Source: JAJRZX01 sp964407495 (lineage in GTDB: Bacteria > Desulfobacterota > GWC2-55-46 > JADFVP01). Taken from it: a stretch of 5,147 nt of DNA. This document shows, piece by piece, positions 1-5,147 of the stretch (position 1 is the first letter of the stretch; every line of letters starts with the position of its first letter). The position numbers and the translations under genes are program-made. Under the pieces are notes generated by a model. The model was not told where the DNA came from. It did no database searches and saw only the letters and a program-made list of their open reading frames with translations. The stretch covers positions 1-5,147 of the forward strand of contig CAYOVP010000086.1 in assembly GCA_964407495.1 (NCBI GenBank). The letters run 5' to 3'.

Positions 1-1
1 C

Positions 2-181
2 CTAAAGGGTATAGGCAGGCCCAGGGACTTTATCGAGAGTTACAGGTGGTTCAACCTATCGAGCGCCGGAGGGTACGCACCAGCCAGGGCAGAACTCGAC
101 AAACTCGAGGCCCGCATGACCCCCGCGGACATAGCAAAGGCGCAGGAGTTGACAAGGAAACCGCTCGTGAGGAAGCAATGA
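2..181 (+). CDS. Sel1-like repeat protein, C-terminal fragment (5' end outside window)
   Basis: This is the last 59 codons of a gene that begins upstream of the window, open from base 2 and stopping at TGA 179-181. The visible protein starts inside a Sel1-like repeat (G-x-G-x-PRDF, then ESYRWFNLSSAGGYAPA). It ends in a short cap with LDKLEARMTP and IAKAQELTRK. The same layout closes the next gene, whose corresponding segment reads GGYGPA then LDKLEAKMP, so the two are paralogues. SLR proteins form helical solenoids used as protein-binding scaffolds; the partner cannot be read here. The stop overlaps the next start as ATGA, so the two are translationally coupled. No signal peptide or length can be judged because the N-terminus is missing. 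An in-frame stop-free run with recognisable repeat and cap sequence makes this a real gene rather than a shadow. Confidence 0.8.
   Translation, partial: LKGIGRPRDFIESYRWFNLSSAGGYAPARAELDKLEARMTPADIAKAQELTRKPLVRKQ
169..173 (+). promoter_or_regulatory. Ribosome binding site that sets the start of the second Sel1 gene
   Basis: GAGGA lies 4 bases before ATG 178 and inside the end of the preceding gene. It supports the ATG at 178 over an upstream in-frame ATG at 46, which would add 44 arginine-rich residues read out of frame from the preceding gene and would hide the signal peptide. Confidence 0.6.
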
Positions 182-771
182 CAAAGAAAATACTCGCACC
201 TGCCGTAGCCACTGTTTTCATCTTCTCTCTGCTGGCACTCTTCTTACCCACGCCTGCCAGGCCGGAATCATCCCCTCTGAAAGGCAAGAAAGAGGTCTCC
301 ATGGCTTCCTTTGAAGACCTGGTAAGAGCGGCCAAGGCCGGTGACATGGAGGCCGAGTACCGCCTTGGGTACATATATGAGAAAGGCAGGGGTATCCCGC
401 GCGACTATAATGAGGCAGAAAAGTGGTATCTCATGGCCGCCGGCAGAGGACATACCGGTGCCCAGGTACGGCTCGGGAAGATGTACGCCGCGGGCCACGG
501 CGTAAAACGCGATTACAAGGAGGCGGCCAGGTGGTTTACCATGGCCGCAGAGCACGGCAATGCCGAGGCCCAGTACAACCTTGGCGTACTGCACTCCAGG
601 GGTGATGGCGTGCCAAGGGACTATGTAATAAGTTACATGTGGCTGAACCTCGCAGGGGCCGGAGGGTATGGGCCTGCACGCAAGAGACTCGACAAACTCG
701 AGGCAAAGATGCCAGAGAGAGAAGTGGAACTGGCGCAGAAACTCTCTCGAGAGTTCGTGGTGAAAAAATAG
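178..771 (+). CDS. Secreted Sel1-like repeat protein with three SLR units
   Basis: The protein has 197 residues. It begins MTKK, has a hydrophobic stretch at about residues 5-25, and has a plausible signal peptidase I site near PTPA at 24-27. There is no lipobox cysteine, so export to the periplasm is inferred. Three Sel1-like repeats follow in exact 36-residue register: 56-91, 92-127 and 128-163. Each carries the A-x-x-x-L-G, Y-x-x-G-x-G-V/I-x-R-DY and W-x-x-x-A-A signatures; the third has the terminal form SYMWLNLAGAGG. A cap with LDKLEAKMP and AQKLSREF closes the protein. SLR folds are alpha-helical solenoids that bind other proteins, and no enzymatic residues are evident. The start at 178 is chosen for its ribosome site, the signal peptide and the ATGA overlap with the upstream gene. 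The next Sel1 gene starts 3 bases downstream, so all three are probably one operon. The specific role is unknown. Confidence 0.87.
   Translation: MTKKILAPAVATVFIFSLLALFLPTPARPESSPLKGKKEVSMASFEDLVRAAKAGDMEAEYRLGYIYEKGRGIPRDYNEAEKWYLMAAGRGHTGAQVRLGKMYAAGHGVKRDYKEAARWFTMAAEHGNAEAQYNLGVLHSRGDGVPRDYVISYMWLNLAGAGGYGPARKRLDKLEAKMPEREVELAQKLSREFVVKK
343..666 (+). repeat. Three in-frame 108-base Sel1 repeat units
   Basis: Three consecutive 108-base units encode 36-residue SLR motifs without insertions or deletions. The middle unit (451-558) contains the patch shared with the downstream gene. The units are diverged from one another at DNA level apart from short conserved codon blocks. Confidence 0.75.
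481..515 (+). repeat. 35-base direct repeat, copy 1 (in second Sel1 gene)
   Basis: This block is identical, base for base, to 1225-1259 in the next gene and encodes MYAAGHGVKRDY. On the left, the codon before it differs (AAG against CTC). On the right, the first differences are synonymous (TAC/TAT, AAG/AAA). Identity that includes wobble positions and stops abruptly suggests recent duplication or gene conversion between the paralogues. Confidence 0.8.
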
Positions 772-774
772 CAG

Positions 775-1776
775 ATGACTGACAAAGTTGAGACCAAAGC
801 GGCCAGGTCCCTGAGCGCACCCCTCGTCTGCCTCTTCCTACTGGGACTCATCCTCATGGTGGTCCCTGGCCAGGCCCTGGCCCAGGACAGCGCGGAACTC
901 TATCCATACACCTTCTCGAGAAGACCCACCCCTCCTGCGCCATCTCTCAAGGACGTACTGCCCCTTGCCAGGAAAGGCGATGCCAAGGCAGAGGCCCGCC
1001 TTGCCGAGATGTACTACAGCGGTACAGGCGTCGAAAAAGACTACAAGAAGGCCCTTCACTGGGCCAGGAAGGCCGCCAGGCAGGGCAACACAAAGGGCGC
1101 AGGTATCCTGGGGCTCATGTACTACAAGGGCCATGGCGTAATCCGCGACTATAGGACGGCCTTCAAGTGGTATTATCTTGCCGCGGCCAAGGGCGACGTT
1201 GAGGCACAGAGCATCCTTGGGCTCATGTACGCCGCGGGCCACGGCGTAAAACGCGATTATAAAGAGGCCTTCAAATGGTACAAGAAGGCCGCGGACCAGG
1301 GAGACGCGGGGGCGCAGGGTATTATCGGGCTCATGTACTACGAGGGCCAGGCCGTTCCCCAGGACTATGAAAAGGCCTACCAGTGGTACAAGAAGTCTGC
1401 GGACCAGGGCTTTGAACTGGCGGAACTGCAACTGGGCGTTATGTACACTTACGGCAGAGGCGTTCCCCAGGACCTGCACGAGGCCTTCAGGTGGTTCCAG
1501 CGTGCGGCGAAGCACGGCAACTCCAAGGCGCGCGCCAGCCTGGGGCTCATGTATGCCTATGGCAAGGGAGTAAAGCAGGACTATGCCGCAGGGCACATGT
1601 GGCTCAGCCTTGCCGCCAAGGCCGGAGAGGACAACGCCATAATAGCGCTAAAGGGGCTCGAGAAAAAGATGACCCCCGAACAACTCAACAAGGCCCAACG
1701 GCTCACGAGCAGGTACCTTACTACGCACAGGATCAGGAAGAAGAAGCCCTATGATGAGATGATGAACTACGAGTAG
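775..1776 (+). CDS. Secreted Sel1-like repeat protein with six SLR units
   Basis: The protein has 333 residues. A short charged N-terminus precedes a hydrophobic segment at about residues 15-33 and an A-L-A cleavage motif at 34-36, so a signal peptide ending near residue 36 is predicted. Cys19 lies in the hydrophobic core and not in a lipobox. A proline-rich linker (about 44-57) leads into six Sel1-like repeats in perfect 36-residue register: 69-104, 105-140, 141-176, 177-212, 213-248 and 249-284. Most units carry LGLMY, then G-x-G-V-x-x-DY, then A-x-x-WYxKAA. The last ends in GHMWLSLAAKAG. A cap with LEKKMTPEQLNKAQRL and a lysine/arginine-rich tail finish it. The likely role is a periplasmic protein-binding scaffold; the partner is unknown. 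ATG 775 lies 3 bases after the preceding stop with only a weak, distant Shine-Dalgarno (GGTGA, 759-763), so translation probably depends on coupling. Twelve of 18 arginines are AGG/AGA. Confidence 0.9.
   Translation: MTDKVETKAARSLSAPLVCLFLLGLILMVVPGQALAQDSAELYPYTFSRRPTPPAPSLKDVLPLARKGDAKAEARLAEMYYSGTGVEKDYKKALHWARKAARQGNTKGAGILGLMYYKGHGVIRDYRTAFKWYYLAAAKGDVEAQSILGLMYAAGHGVKRDYKEAFKWYKKAADQGDAGAQGIIGLMYYEGQAVPQDYEKAYQWYKKSADQGFELAELQLGVMYTYGRGVPQDLHEAFRWFQRAAKHGNSKARASLGLMYAYGKGVKQDYAAGHMWLSLAAKAGEDNAIIALKGLEKKMTPEQLNKAQRLTSRYLTTHRIRKKKPYDEMMNYE
979..1626 (+). repeat. Six in-frame 108-base Sel1 repeat units
   Basis: Six head-to-tail 108-base units encode 36-residue SLR motifs with no register slip. 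Short blocks are conserved at DNA level between units. For example GGGCTCATGTACTAC at 1111-1125 recurs at 1327-1341, and in both cases a further AGGGCCA follows after one mismatch. This indicates growth of the array by internal duplication. Confidence 0.8.
1225..1259 (+). repeat. 35-base direct repeat, copy 2 (in third Sel1 gene)
   Basis: This is the second copy of the block at 481-515, lying in the third SLR unit of this gene. At protein level the identity extends to 15 residues, from MYAAGHGVKR through DYKEA, but the DNA diverges at the wobble base directly after 1259. Confidence 0.8.
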
Positions 1777-1793
1777 CCGCAAGCGGGCTTTTT
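1775..1793 (+). terminator. Short intrinsic terminator at the end of the Sel1 operon
   Basis: AGCCG (1775-1779) can pair with C(G)GGGCT (1784-1789) across the loop CAAG, with one bulged G. T5 follows (1789-1793, the first T pairing with A1775). The hairpin overlaps the TAG stop of the third Sel1 gene. The stem is short and bulged, so efficiency may be modest, but its position at the end of the operon is right. Confidence 0.5.
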
Positions 1794-1848
1794 AGGTCCT
1801 GAACGAACAAAGAGTCAACGCGAGTTCCCTTGCCAATGGAGGAGGTGG

Positions 1849-1873
1849 AAAAAAACAATACGGATGATGTATT
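1849..1873 (-). terminator. Possible weak terminator of the exchanger/antiporter operon
   Basis: Read on the minus strand, AATAC (1873-1869) pairs with GTATT (1861-1857) around a 7-base loop. One base later comes a run of seven T (1855-1849). It lies about 100 bases beyond the antiporter stop. The stem is only 5 bp and AT-rich, so this is tentative; Rho-dependent termination would be an alternative. Confidence 0.3.
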
Positions 1874-1946
1874 CTTATTGCAGAAGAAGGGCCAAGTCTC
1901 TTCCATGGTCCTCACATCTCATCTCGCAGACGCAAATCTCGATAGA

Positions 1947-1963
1947 CCTCCCCTCCCCCCCCC
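1947..1963 (-). repeat. G-rich tract (G9-A-G4-A-G2) just after the antiporter stop
   Basis: On the minus strand the TGA at 1971-1969 is followed by GGCGA and then nine G (1963-1955), A, four G, A, two G. A homopolymer of nine is unusual here and prone to slippage or sequencing error. It lies outside the coding frame, so a length change would not alter the protein. It has three runs of G3 or longer at most, so any quadruplex would be a two-tetrad or imperfect one. Confidence 0.6.
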
Positions 1964-1968
1964 TCGCC

Positions 1969-3948
1969 TCACAACTCGCAGATGTACTGCAAGACCTCGA
2001 AGGCCTTGTGCATCGCCTCATGGCGGCCAAGGAGGACGAAGACGTCGCCTGCGCTTATGGTGAAGTCGTCTGGAATGATCTTGTGCGCCTTGCCGCCGCG
2101 CACCACTGCGATGACACTCACGCCGCCTGTCTTCTCAAGGCCGAGGTCAGAGAAGTTCTTTCCCGCAATGGCCGAGCCATTCTCCACGTAATAGGTGCTC
2201 ACCACGTGGGCCTCGAGCACTCGCGCGAGTTCGGCCACCTTTTTCTCTGTCATGGAGGGGTCGCGAAAGAGCGCATAACCCTCGTTGCGTATGATGTCTA
2301 TCTGGTTCTCGATGATATTTTCGGGGAGTTTATAATTATGCAAGACCCTTGAGAAGATCTCCACCGATGTCTCGAACTCCTCTGGGATGACCTCTGTGGC
2401 GCCGAGTTTGTACAGTTCTTCGACTTCCGTAAGGTAACGTGTACGCACAAGTATGGCAGCGTCTTTGTTGAGCCCCCTTGTTGTCACAACTCCCTGACGC
2501 GTGGCTATGGGGTCGGGTATGGTAAAGACAACCATGCGGGCCCTCTCTAAGCCAAGGCCCTTCAGTACATGGGGGTGGCTGCAGTCGCCAAAACGCACCC
2601 TGTGTCCCTCCTTCCTGGCCCGGCGCACCTCTTCGGCGTTCATGTCGAGAATGACGTAGCCAATGCCGGTCTCCTTGAGTACTCGGGCGAGGTTTCGCCC
2701 GCAGAGCCCGAACCCCACTATGATGACATGGTTGCCAAGTCCGCTCCGGCTCTCAGAGGCTGGCTCGGCGCCACGGTGCCTGAAGATCCTGCTGATGTGA
2801 TGGGCCATCTGGGGGGCCCTATCGAAGAGAAAGGGCGTAAGGGCCATTGTGAGGATGGTGGAGGCAAGGAGGGTCTGGTAGGCAGGAGAAGAGAGGATGC
2901 CGTAATCGCTCCCCATCTTGAGGAGTACGAAGGAGAACTCGCCTATCTGCGCTATACCCAGTCCCACCATGATACTCGTTCGAAGGGGATAACGAAGCAC
3001 CAGGCCAACGCCAGTGATAACAAGGGCCTTGAGGACGAGTATGGTAATAGTGACCCCCACCACTATGGGCAGGTGGTGGAGGAAGTAGAGAAACTCCAGG
3101 AGCATGCCTATGGAGATGAAGAAGAGGCTCTGGAAGGTGTCTCTGAAGGGTAGTATCTCGGCCACTATCTGGTGGCTGTACTCGGACTCTGAGATGACTA
3201 TGCCAGCGATAAAGGCGCCGAGGGCAAGAGAGAGACCGAAGATAGAGGTGAGCCAGGCCGTGCCAAGGCAGAGAAGGAGGATGGAAAGTATGAAGAGTTC
3301 CCTGCTCTCAAGCCTCACTATCTGGTATAGAAACCTCGGCACAACGTAGGAGGCAACGACTATTATGACCACAATGGCCGTTATGGCCAGGGCGAGGTTT
3401 TTCGTAATGGCAAGGAAGGATGCCCCGCCCTCCATGCCAAGGCCCTGGAGTATCATGACCATGAGGACTATGCAGATGTCCTGAAAGAGGAGGAGGCCCA
3501 CGGAGAGGTTTCCGTGCCTCGAGTTCACCTCGCCCCGGTCTACGAGGAGTTTGAGCACAATGGCCGAGGAACTCAGAGAGATGATGAACCCGAAGACAAG
3601 GGCCACGGGCATGGACCGGTCCAAGAGGCGTGCGATTATGAAGACGAGGAGCGTGGTAAGCCCTACCTGTAGCCCTCCTCCGAGGAGGGCCTCTTTACGT
3701 ATCTTTATGAGTTTCGAGACGGAGAACTCTAGCCCTATGGTAAAGAGGAGCAATACCACGCCTATCTCTGCAAGTACCTCTATGGCGTGATGGTCGGCTA
3801 TGACGCCAAGGCCAGAGGGCCCGATGACAACGCCTGTGATGAGAAACCCCACAATGGTAGGCAGCCCCAGCCTCTGGAAGAAAAAGGTAATGGGCACTGC
3901 CGCGACCATGAGGATTATGAGGTCTTTGAGAATCGGTATGTTTTCCAT
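1969..3948 (-). CDS. Kef-type (CPA2) monovalent cation:proton antiporter with RCK_N and RCK_C domains
   Basis: The protein has 659 residues. Residues about 8-377 form a membrane domain of roughly 12-13 hydrophobic helices, matching the CPA2 Na+/H+ exchanger fold. Family marks include GFLITGVVIGPSGLG (34-48), LLLFTIGLEF (66-75), SLSSSAIVLKLL (124-135) and LLLFQD (152-157), whose Gln156-Asp157 is the expected ion/proton site. Lys307 in a late helix and GIAQIGEFSF (331-340) also fit. A linker (about 385-405) leads to a Rossmann RCK_N/TrkA-N domain (about 406-525) with nucleotide-binding G412-F-G-L-C-G417 and Asp435 at the end of strand 2. A TrkA-C domain follows (about 570-656), including GKNFSDL and SAGDVFVLLG. 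Such antiporters exchange K+ or Na+ for H+ at the inner membrane, gated by ligands on the cytoplasmic tail. The exact ion cannot be read from sequence. The start directly abuts the exchanger stop (TGAATG). The RCK_C domain and the absence of a KefF/KefG partner in the window argue against classical glutathione-gated KefB/KefC. Confidence 0.93.
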   Translation of the reverse strand: MENIPILKDLIILMVAAVPITFFFQRLGLPTIVGFLITGVVIGPSGLGVIADHHAIEVLAEIGVVLLLFTIGLEFSVSKLIKIRKEALLGGGLQVGLTTLLVFIIARLLDRSMPVALVFGFIISLSSSAIVLKLLVDRGEVNSRHGNLSVGLLLFQDICIVLMVMILQGLGMEGGASFLAITKNLALAITAIVVIIVVASYVVPRFLYQIVRLESRELFILSILLLCLGTAWLTSIFGLSLALGAFIAGIVISESEYSHQIVAEILPFRDTFQSLFFISIGMLLEFLYFLHHLPIVVGVTITILVLKALVITGVGLVLRYPLRTSIMVGLGIAQIGEFSFVLLKMGSDYGILSSPAYQTLLASTILTMALTPFLFDRAPQMAHHISRIFRHRGAEPASESRSGLGNHVIIVGFGLCGRNLARVLKETGIGYVILDMNAEEVRRARKEGHRVRFGDCSHPHVLKGLGLERARMVVFTIPDPIATRQGVVTTRGLNKDAAILVRTRYLTEVEELYKLGATEVIPEEFETSVEIFSRVLHNYKLPENIIENQIDIIRNEGYALFRDPSMTEKKVAELARVLEAHVVSTYYVENGSAIAGKNFSDLGLEKTGGVSVIAVVRGGKAHKIIPDDFTISAGDVFVLLGRHEAMHKAFEVLQYICEL

Positions 3949-4917
3949 TCAGCCCCTGTTGATGAGATAGACCACATATGCCGCGTAGGCCATGACAAAA
4001 CCCGCGCCCTCCCGCCTCGATATGGTATGACGCCTGCCCAGGAAGATGAAGACAAAGAGGAGCGCCGTTGCTCCCACGAGTGTAAGGATATCGATGTTGA
4101 GTTTTGCGCTGAAACTTATGGGGCGGATGACCGAGGCGATGCCCAGGACCCAGAAGATATTGAAGATATTGGAGCCGACCACATTGCCCACGGCTATGTC
4201 CGCCTTCTTCCTGTAGGCCGCAACCGAAGAGGTGACTATCTCTGGCAGCGACGTGCCCACGGCCACCACCGTGAGTCCCATGAGTGCCTCGCTCGCGCCG
4301 TGGCCGCGGCCAATGGCAACTGCGCTCTCCACGATCCATCTGCCCCCAAGCGCCAGGGCCACGCCGCCGCCTGCCACCATGAGAGATGCCAGGGTCATCG
4401 AAGAGACTGCACCAGGCCCGCACCCCTCCGCAATCTCTTTTTTACCTCCCATGACGAGACCGTAGACATAGTAGATGAATATGGCGAAGAAGAAGAGGAG
4501 GATGAGACCATCCGCCCTCGTGAGCGTGGAGGTCGAAGTGCCATCAATAAGGGCGTCGTTTGCCAGTACTGCAAGAACGAGCACGGCAAGGAGGCTGAAG
4601 GGTATCTCCTTCCAGACAGTACTCCTTCGCACCCTCAGGTTGTAAATGAGTGCGCCTGCGCCAAGGCCGAGGAGTATATTGGCCGTGTTGCTCCCCAGGA
4701 CGTTGCCAACGGCAAGGTCTGCGTTGCCCCTGAAACCTGCAAGGAGGTTTACCATGAGTTCGGGCATTGAACTCCCTATGGAGACCACGGTAAGGCCGAT
4801 GACCATATCGGAGATGCCAAGCCTTCGAGCGAGACTCGTTGCACCCTCTACAAGGAAGTCCGCTCCCTTCAGGAGGAAAACAAAGCCGACGAGAAGAAAT
4901 ATATAAGGAGAGACCAT
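3949..4917 (-). CDS. Calcium/sodium antiporter, CaCA family (YrbG-like)
   Basis: The protein is an inner-membrane exchanger of 322 residues from the preferred ATG at 4917, near the usual length of about 325 for bacterial YrbG-type members. It has two inverted halves, each with an alpha repeat. Numbering here counts from an in-frame GTG at 4929, which would give 326 residues. Alpha-1 (about 44-88) reads VVSIGSSMPE, then AVGNVLGSNTANILL. Alpha-2 (about 217-262) reads VVAVGTSLPE, then IAVGNVVGSNIFNI. The glutamates 57 and 230 and the GSN...N residues are the expected Ca2+/Na+ ligands. About ten hydrophobic helices are visible, with a polar connector near 161-175 (GGKKEIAEG). Members expel Ca2+ using Na+ (some use K+ or H+). 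ATG 4917 is favoured because GGGA lies 6 bases upstream and the helix begins soon after it; the GTG has no well-spaced ribosome site. It is the first gene of the operon with the Kef-type antiporter. Confidence 0.92.
   Translation of the reverse strand: MVSPYIFLLVGFVFLLKGADFLVEGATSLARRLGISDMVIGLTVVSIGSSMPELMVNLLAGFRGNADLAVGNVLGSNTANILLGLGAGALIYNLRVRRSTVWKEIPFSLLAVLVLAVLANDALIDGTSTSTLTRADGLILLFFFAIFIYYVYGLVMGGKKEIAEGCGPGAVSSMTLASLMVAGGGVALALGGRWIVESAVAIGRGHGASEALMGLTVVAVGTSLPEIVTSSVAAYRKKADIAVGNVVGSNIFNIFWVLGIASVIRPISFSAKLNIDILTLVGATALLFVFIFLGRRHTISRREGAGFVMAYAAYVVYLINRG
3953..3957 (-). promoter_or_regulatory. Ribosome binding site of the antiporter, inside the exchanger gene
   Basis: On the minus strand AGGGG sits 4 bases before the antiporter ATG (3948-3946) and within the last codons of the exchanger. 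Stop and start are contiguous as TGAATG, the arrangement expected for termination-reinitiation coupling. Confidence 0.65.
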
Positions 4918-4949
4918 CCTATGTCCCACGTCACCAAAAGCGACTATCC

Positions 4950-4965
4950 AAGCCAGGCCCGGCTT
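4950..4965 (-). other. Small hairpin in the leader of the exchanger/antiporter mRNA
   Basis: On the minus strand AAGCC pairs with GGCTT across a 6-base loop (GGGCCT). It lies 32 bases upstream of ATG 4917, in the predicted 5' leader. There is no T-run, so it is not a terminator. It is too small for any riboswitch class I recognise. Confidence 0.35.
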
Positions 4966-5000
4966 CTCTTATATCCATTACGCTACCATACCATGCTTAT

Positions 5001-5009
5001 ACTATAACA
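5001..5009 (-). promoter_or_regulatory. Candidate extended -10 promoter for the exchanger/antiporter operon
   Basis: The minus strand reads TG-T-TATAGT, an extended -10 element with five of six matches to TATAAT. The hexamer 17 bases upstream (GTATGG, 5029-5024) is a poor -35. A start near 4994 would give a leader of about 77 bases before ATG 4917. It lies between the tRNA terminator and the operon, where a promoter is required. Confidence 0.45.
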
Positions 5010-5019
5010 CAGCCGCCGG

Positions 5020-5038
5020 TGCTCCATACCCAGGAGCA
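5020..5038. promoter_or_regulatory. 6-bp inverted repeat over the -35 region (possible operator)
   Basis: TGCTCC (5020-5025) and GGAGCA (5033-5038) form a perfect inverted repeat with a 7-base spacer. It spans the place where the -35 box should be for the TATAGT promoter. A dimeric regulator site is one reading; a chance hairpin is the alternative. Confidence 0.35.
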
Positions 5039-5045
5039 GGCAAAT

Positions 5046-5098
5046 AAAAAAAAGGCCCTTCACCTGATTGGGAGAAAAATCAGCATGAAACGGCCTTT
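5046..5098 (-). terminator. Strong bipartite intrinsic terminator of the tRNA-Arg transcript
   Basis: On the minus strand AAAGGCC (5098-5092) pairs with GGCCTTT (5057-5051). An internal segment pairs TTCA with TGAA, and the tip pairs CTGATT with AATCAG around an 8-base loop. A run of eight T (5053-5046) starts within the base of the stem. It begins 4 bases after the encoded CCA and isolates the tRNA from the transport operon. Confidence 0.85.
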
Positions 5099-5102
5099 AC
5101 CC

Positions 5103-5147
<45 letters not shown>

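Noticed and set aside
46..177. Upstream extension of the second Sel1 gene to ATG 46
   Set aside because: The added 44 residues are an out-of-frame reading of the preceding Sel1 gene and would bury a clear signal peptide. ATG 178 has a ribosome site and an ATGA overlap.
838..1596. Long open frame of 252 codons antisense to the six-repeat Sel1 gene, itself showing a 36-residue periodicity
   Set aside because: Its repeats simply mirror the 108-base units of the sense gene. It has no signal peptide or family match I recognise, and the sense frame has clear SLR signatures.
1803..2063. Open plus-strand frame in the convergent gap, whose first 45 residues look protein-like, with a Shine-Dalgarno-like GGAGGAGG at 1839-1846
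   Set aside because: No start codon lies at a usable distance after the purine run, and the only earlier starts lack a ribosome site. The frame turns into Pro/Arg-rich antisense of the antiporter. A decayed gene remnant cannot be excluded.
3695..4423. 242-codon minus-strand frame spanning the exchanger/antiporter junction
   Set aside because: It is out of frame with both real genes and gives a low-complexity Gly/His/Arg-rich product.
3787..4770. 327-codon open frame on the plus strand opposite the exchanger
   Set aside because: The translation is rich in His, Glu, Asp and Arg with no fold-like pattern. It is the complement of hydrophobic codons in a well-supported membrane protein.

Overview
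The window looks like a bacterial chromosome segment of fairly high GC. It holds two converging transcription units, plus the 3' part of a tRNA gene at the right edge. Arginine is often AGG/AGA and isoleucine often ATA, which suits several deep-branching Gram-negative lineages (Nitrospirota or the former Deltaproteobacteria). That placement is a guess from codon habit and gene content; there is no marker gene. Nothing mobile, CRISPR-like or phage-like was seen.

Left half, plus strand (2-1776): three tandem genes encode Sel1-like repeat (SLR, TPR-related) proteins. The first is cut by the window edge and only its C-terminal 59 residues are visible. The second (178-771) overlaps it by ATGA, and the third (775-1776) begins 3 bases after the second stops. 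The two complete proteins have signal peptides without a lipobox, then 3 and 6 SLR units in exact 36-residue register, then a related C-terminal cap. They are probably exported (periplasmic) scaffold or adaptor proteins of one paralogous family, and a 35-base identical patch links the second and third genes. A short hairpin with a T-run overlaps the last stop codon.

Middle (1777-1968): a convergent intergenic region of about 190 bases. It holds a weak possible terminator for the minus-strand unit and a G-rich tract (G9 on the minus strand) directly after the antiporter stop codon.

Right half, minus strand (4917 down to 1969): a two-gene cation-transport operon. The first gene is a YrbG-type Ca2+/Na+ exchanger (CaCA family). 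The second is a Kef/CPA2-type K+(or Na+)/H+ antiporter with a full cytoplasmic RCK_N-RCK_C regulatory tail. The exchanger stop and the antiporter start are contiguous (TGAATG), and the antiporter's Shine-Dalgarno lies inside the exchanger gene, so the two are probably co-translated. The likely shared theme is cation and pH homeostasis at the inner membrane. A candidate extended -10 promoter with an inverted repeat over its -35 region lies at 5001-5038.

Right edge, minus strand: the 3' part of tRNA-Arg(UCU) with encoded CCA, followed by a strong bipartite intrinsic terminator that separates it from the transport operon. The gene content is mostly conventional; the most notable points are the coupled exchanger/antiporter pair, the tandem Sel1 paralogues with their conversion-like patch, and the possible operator.
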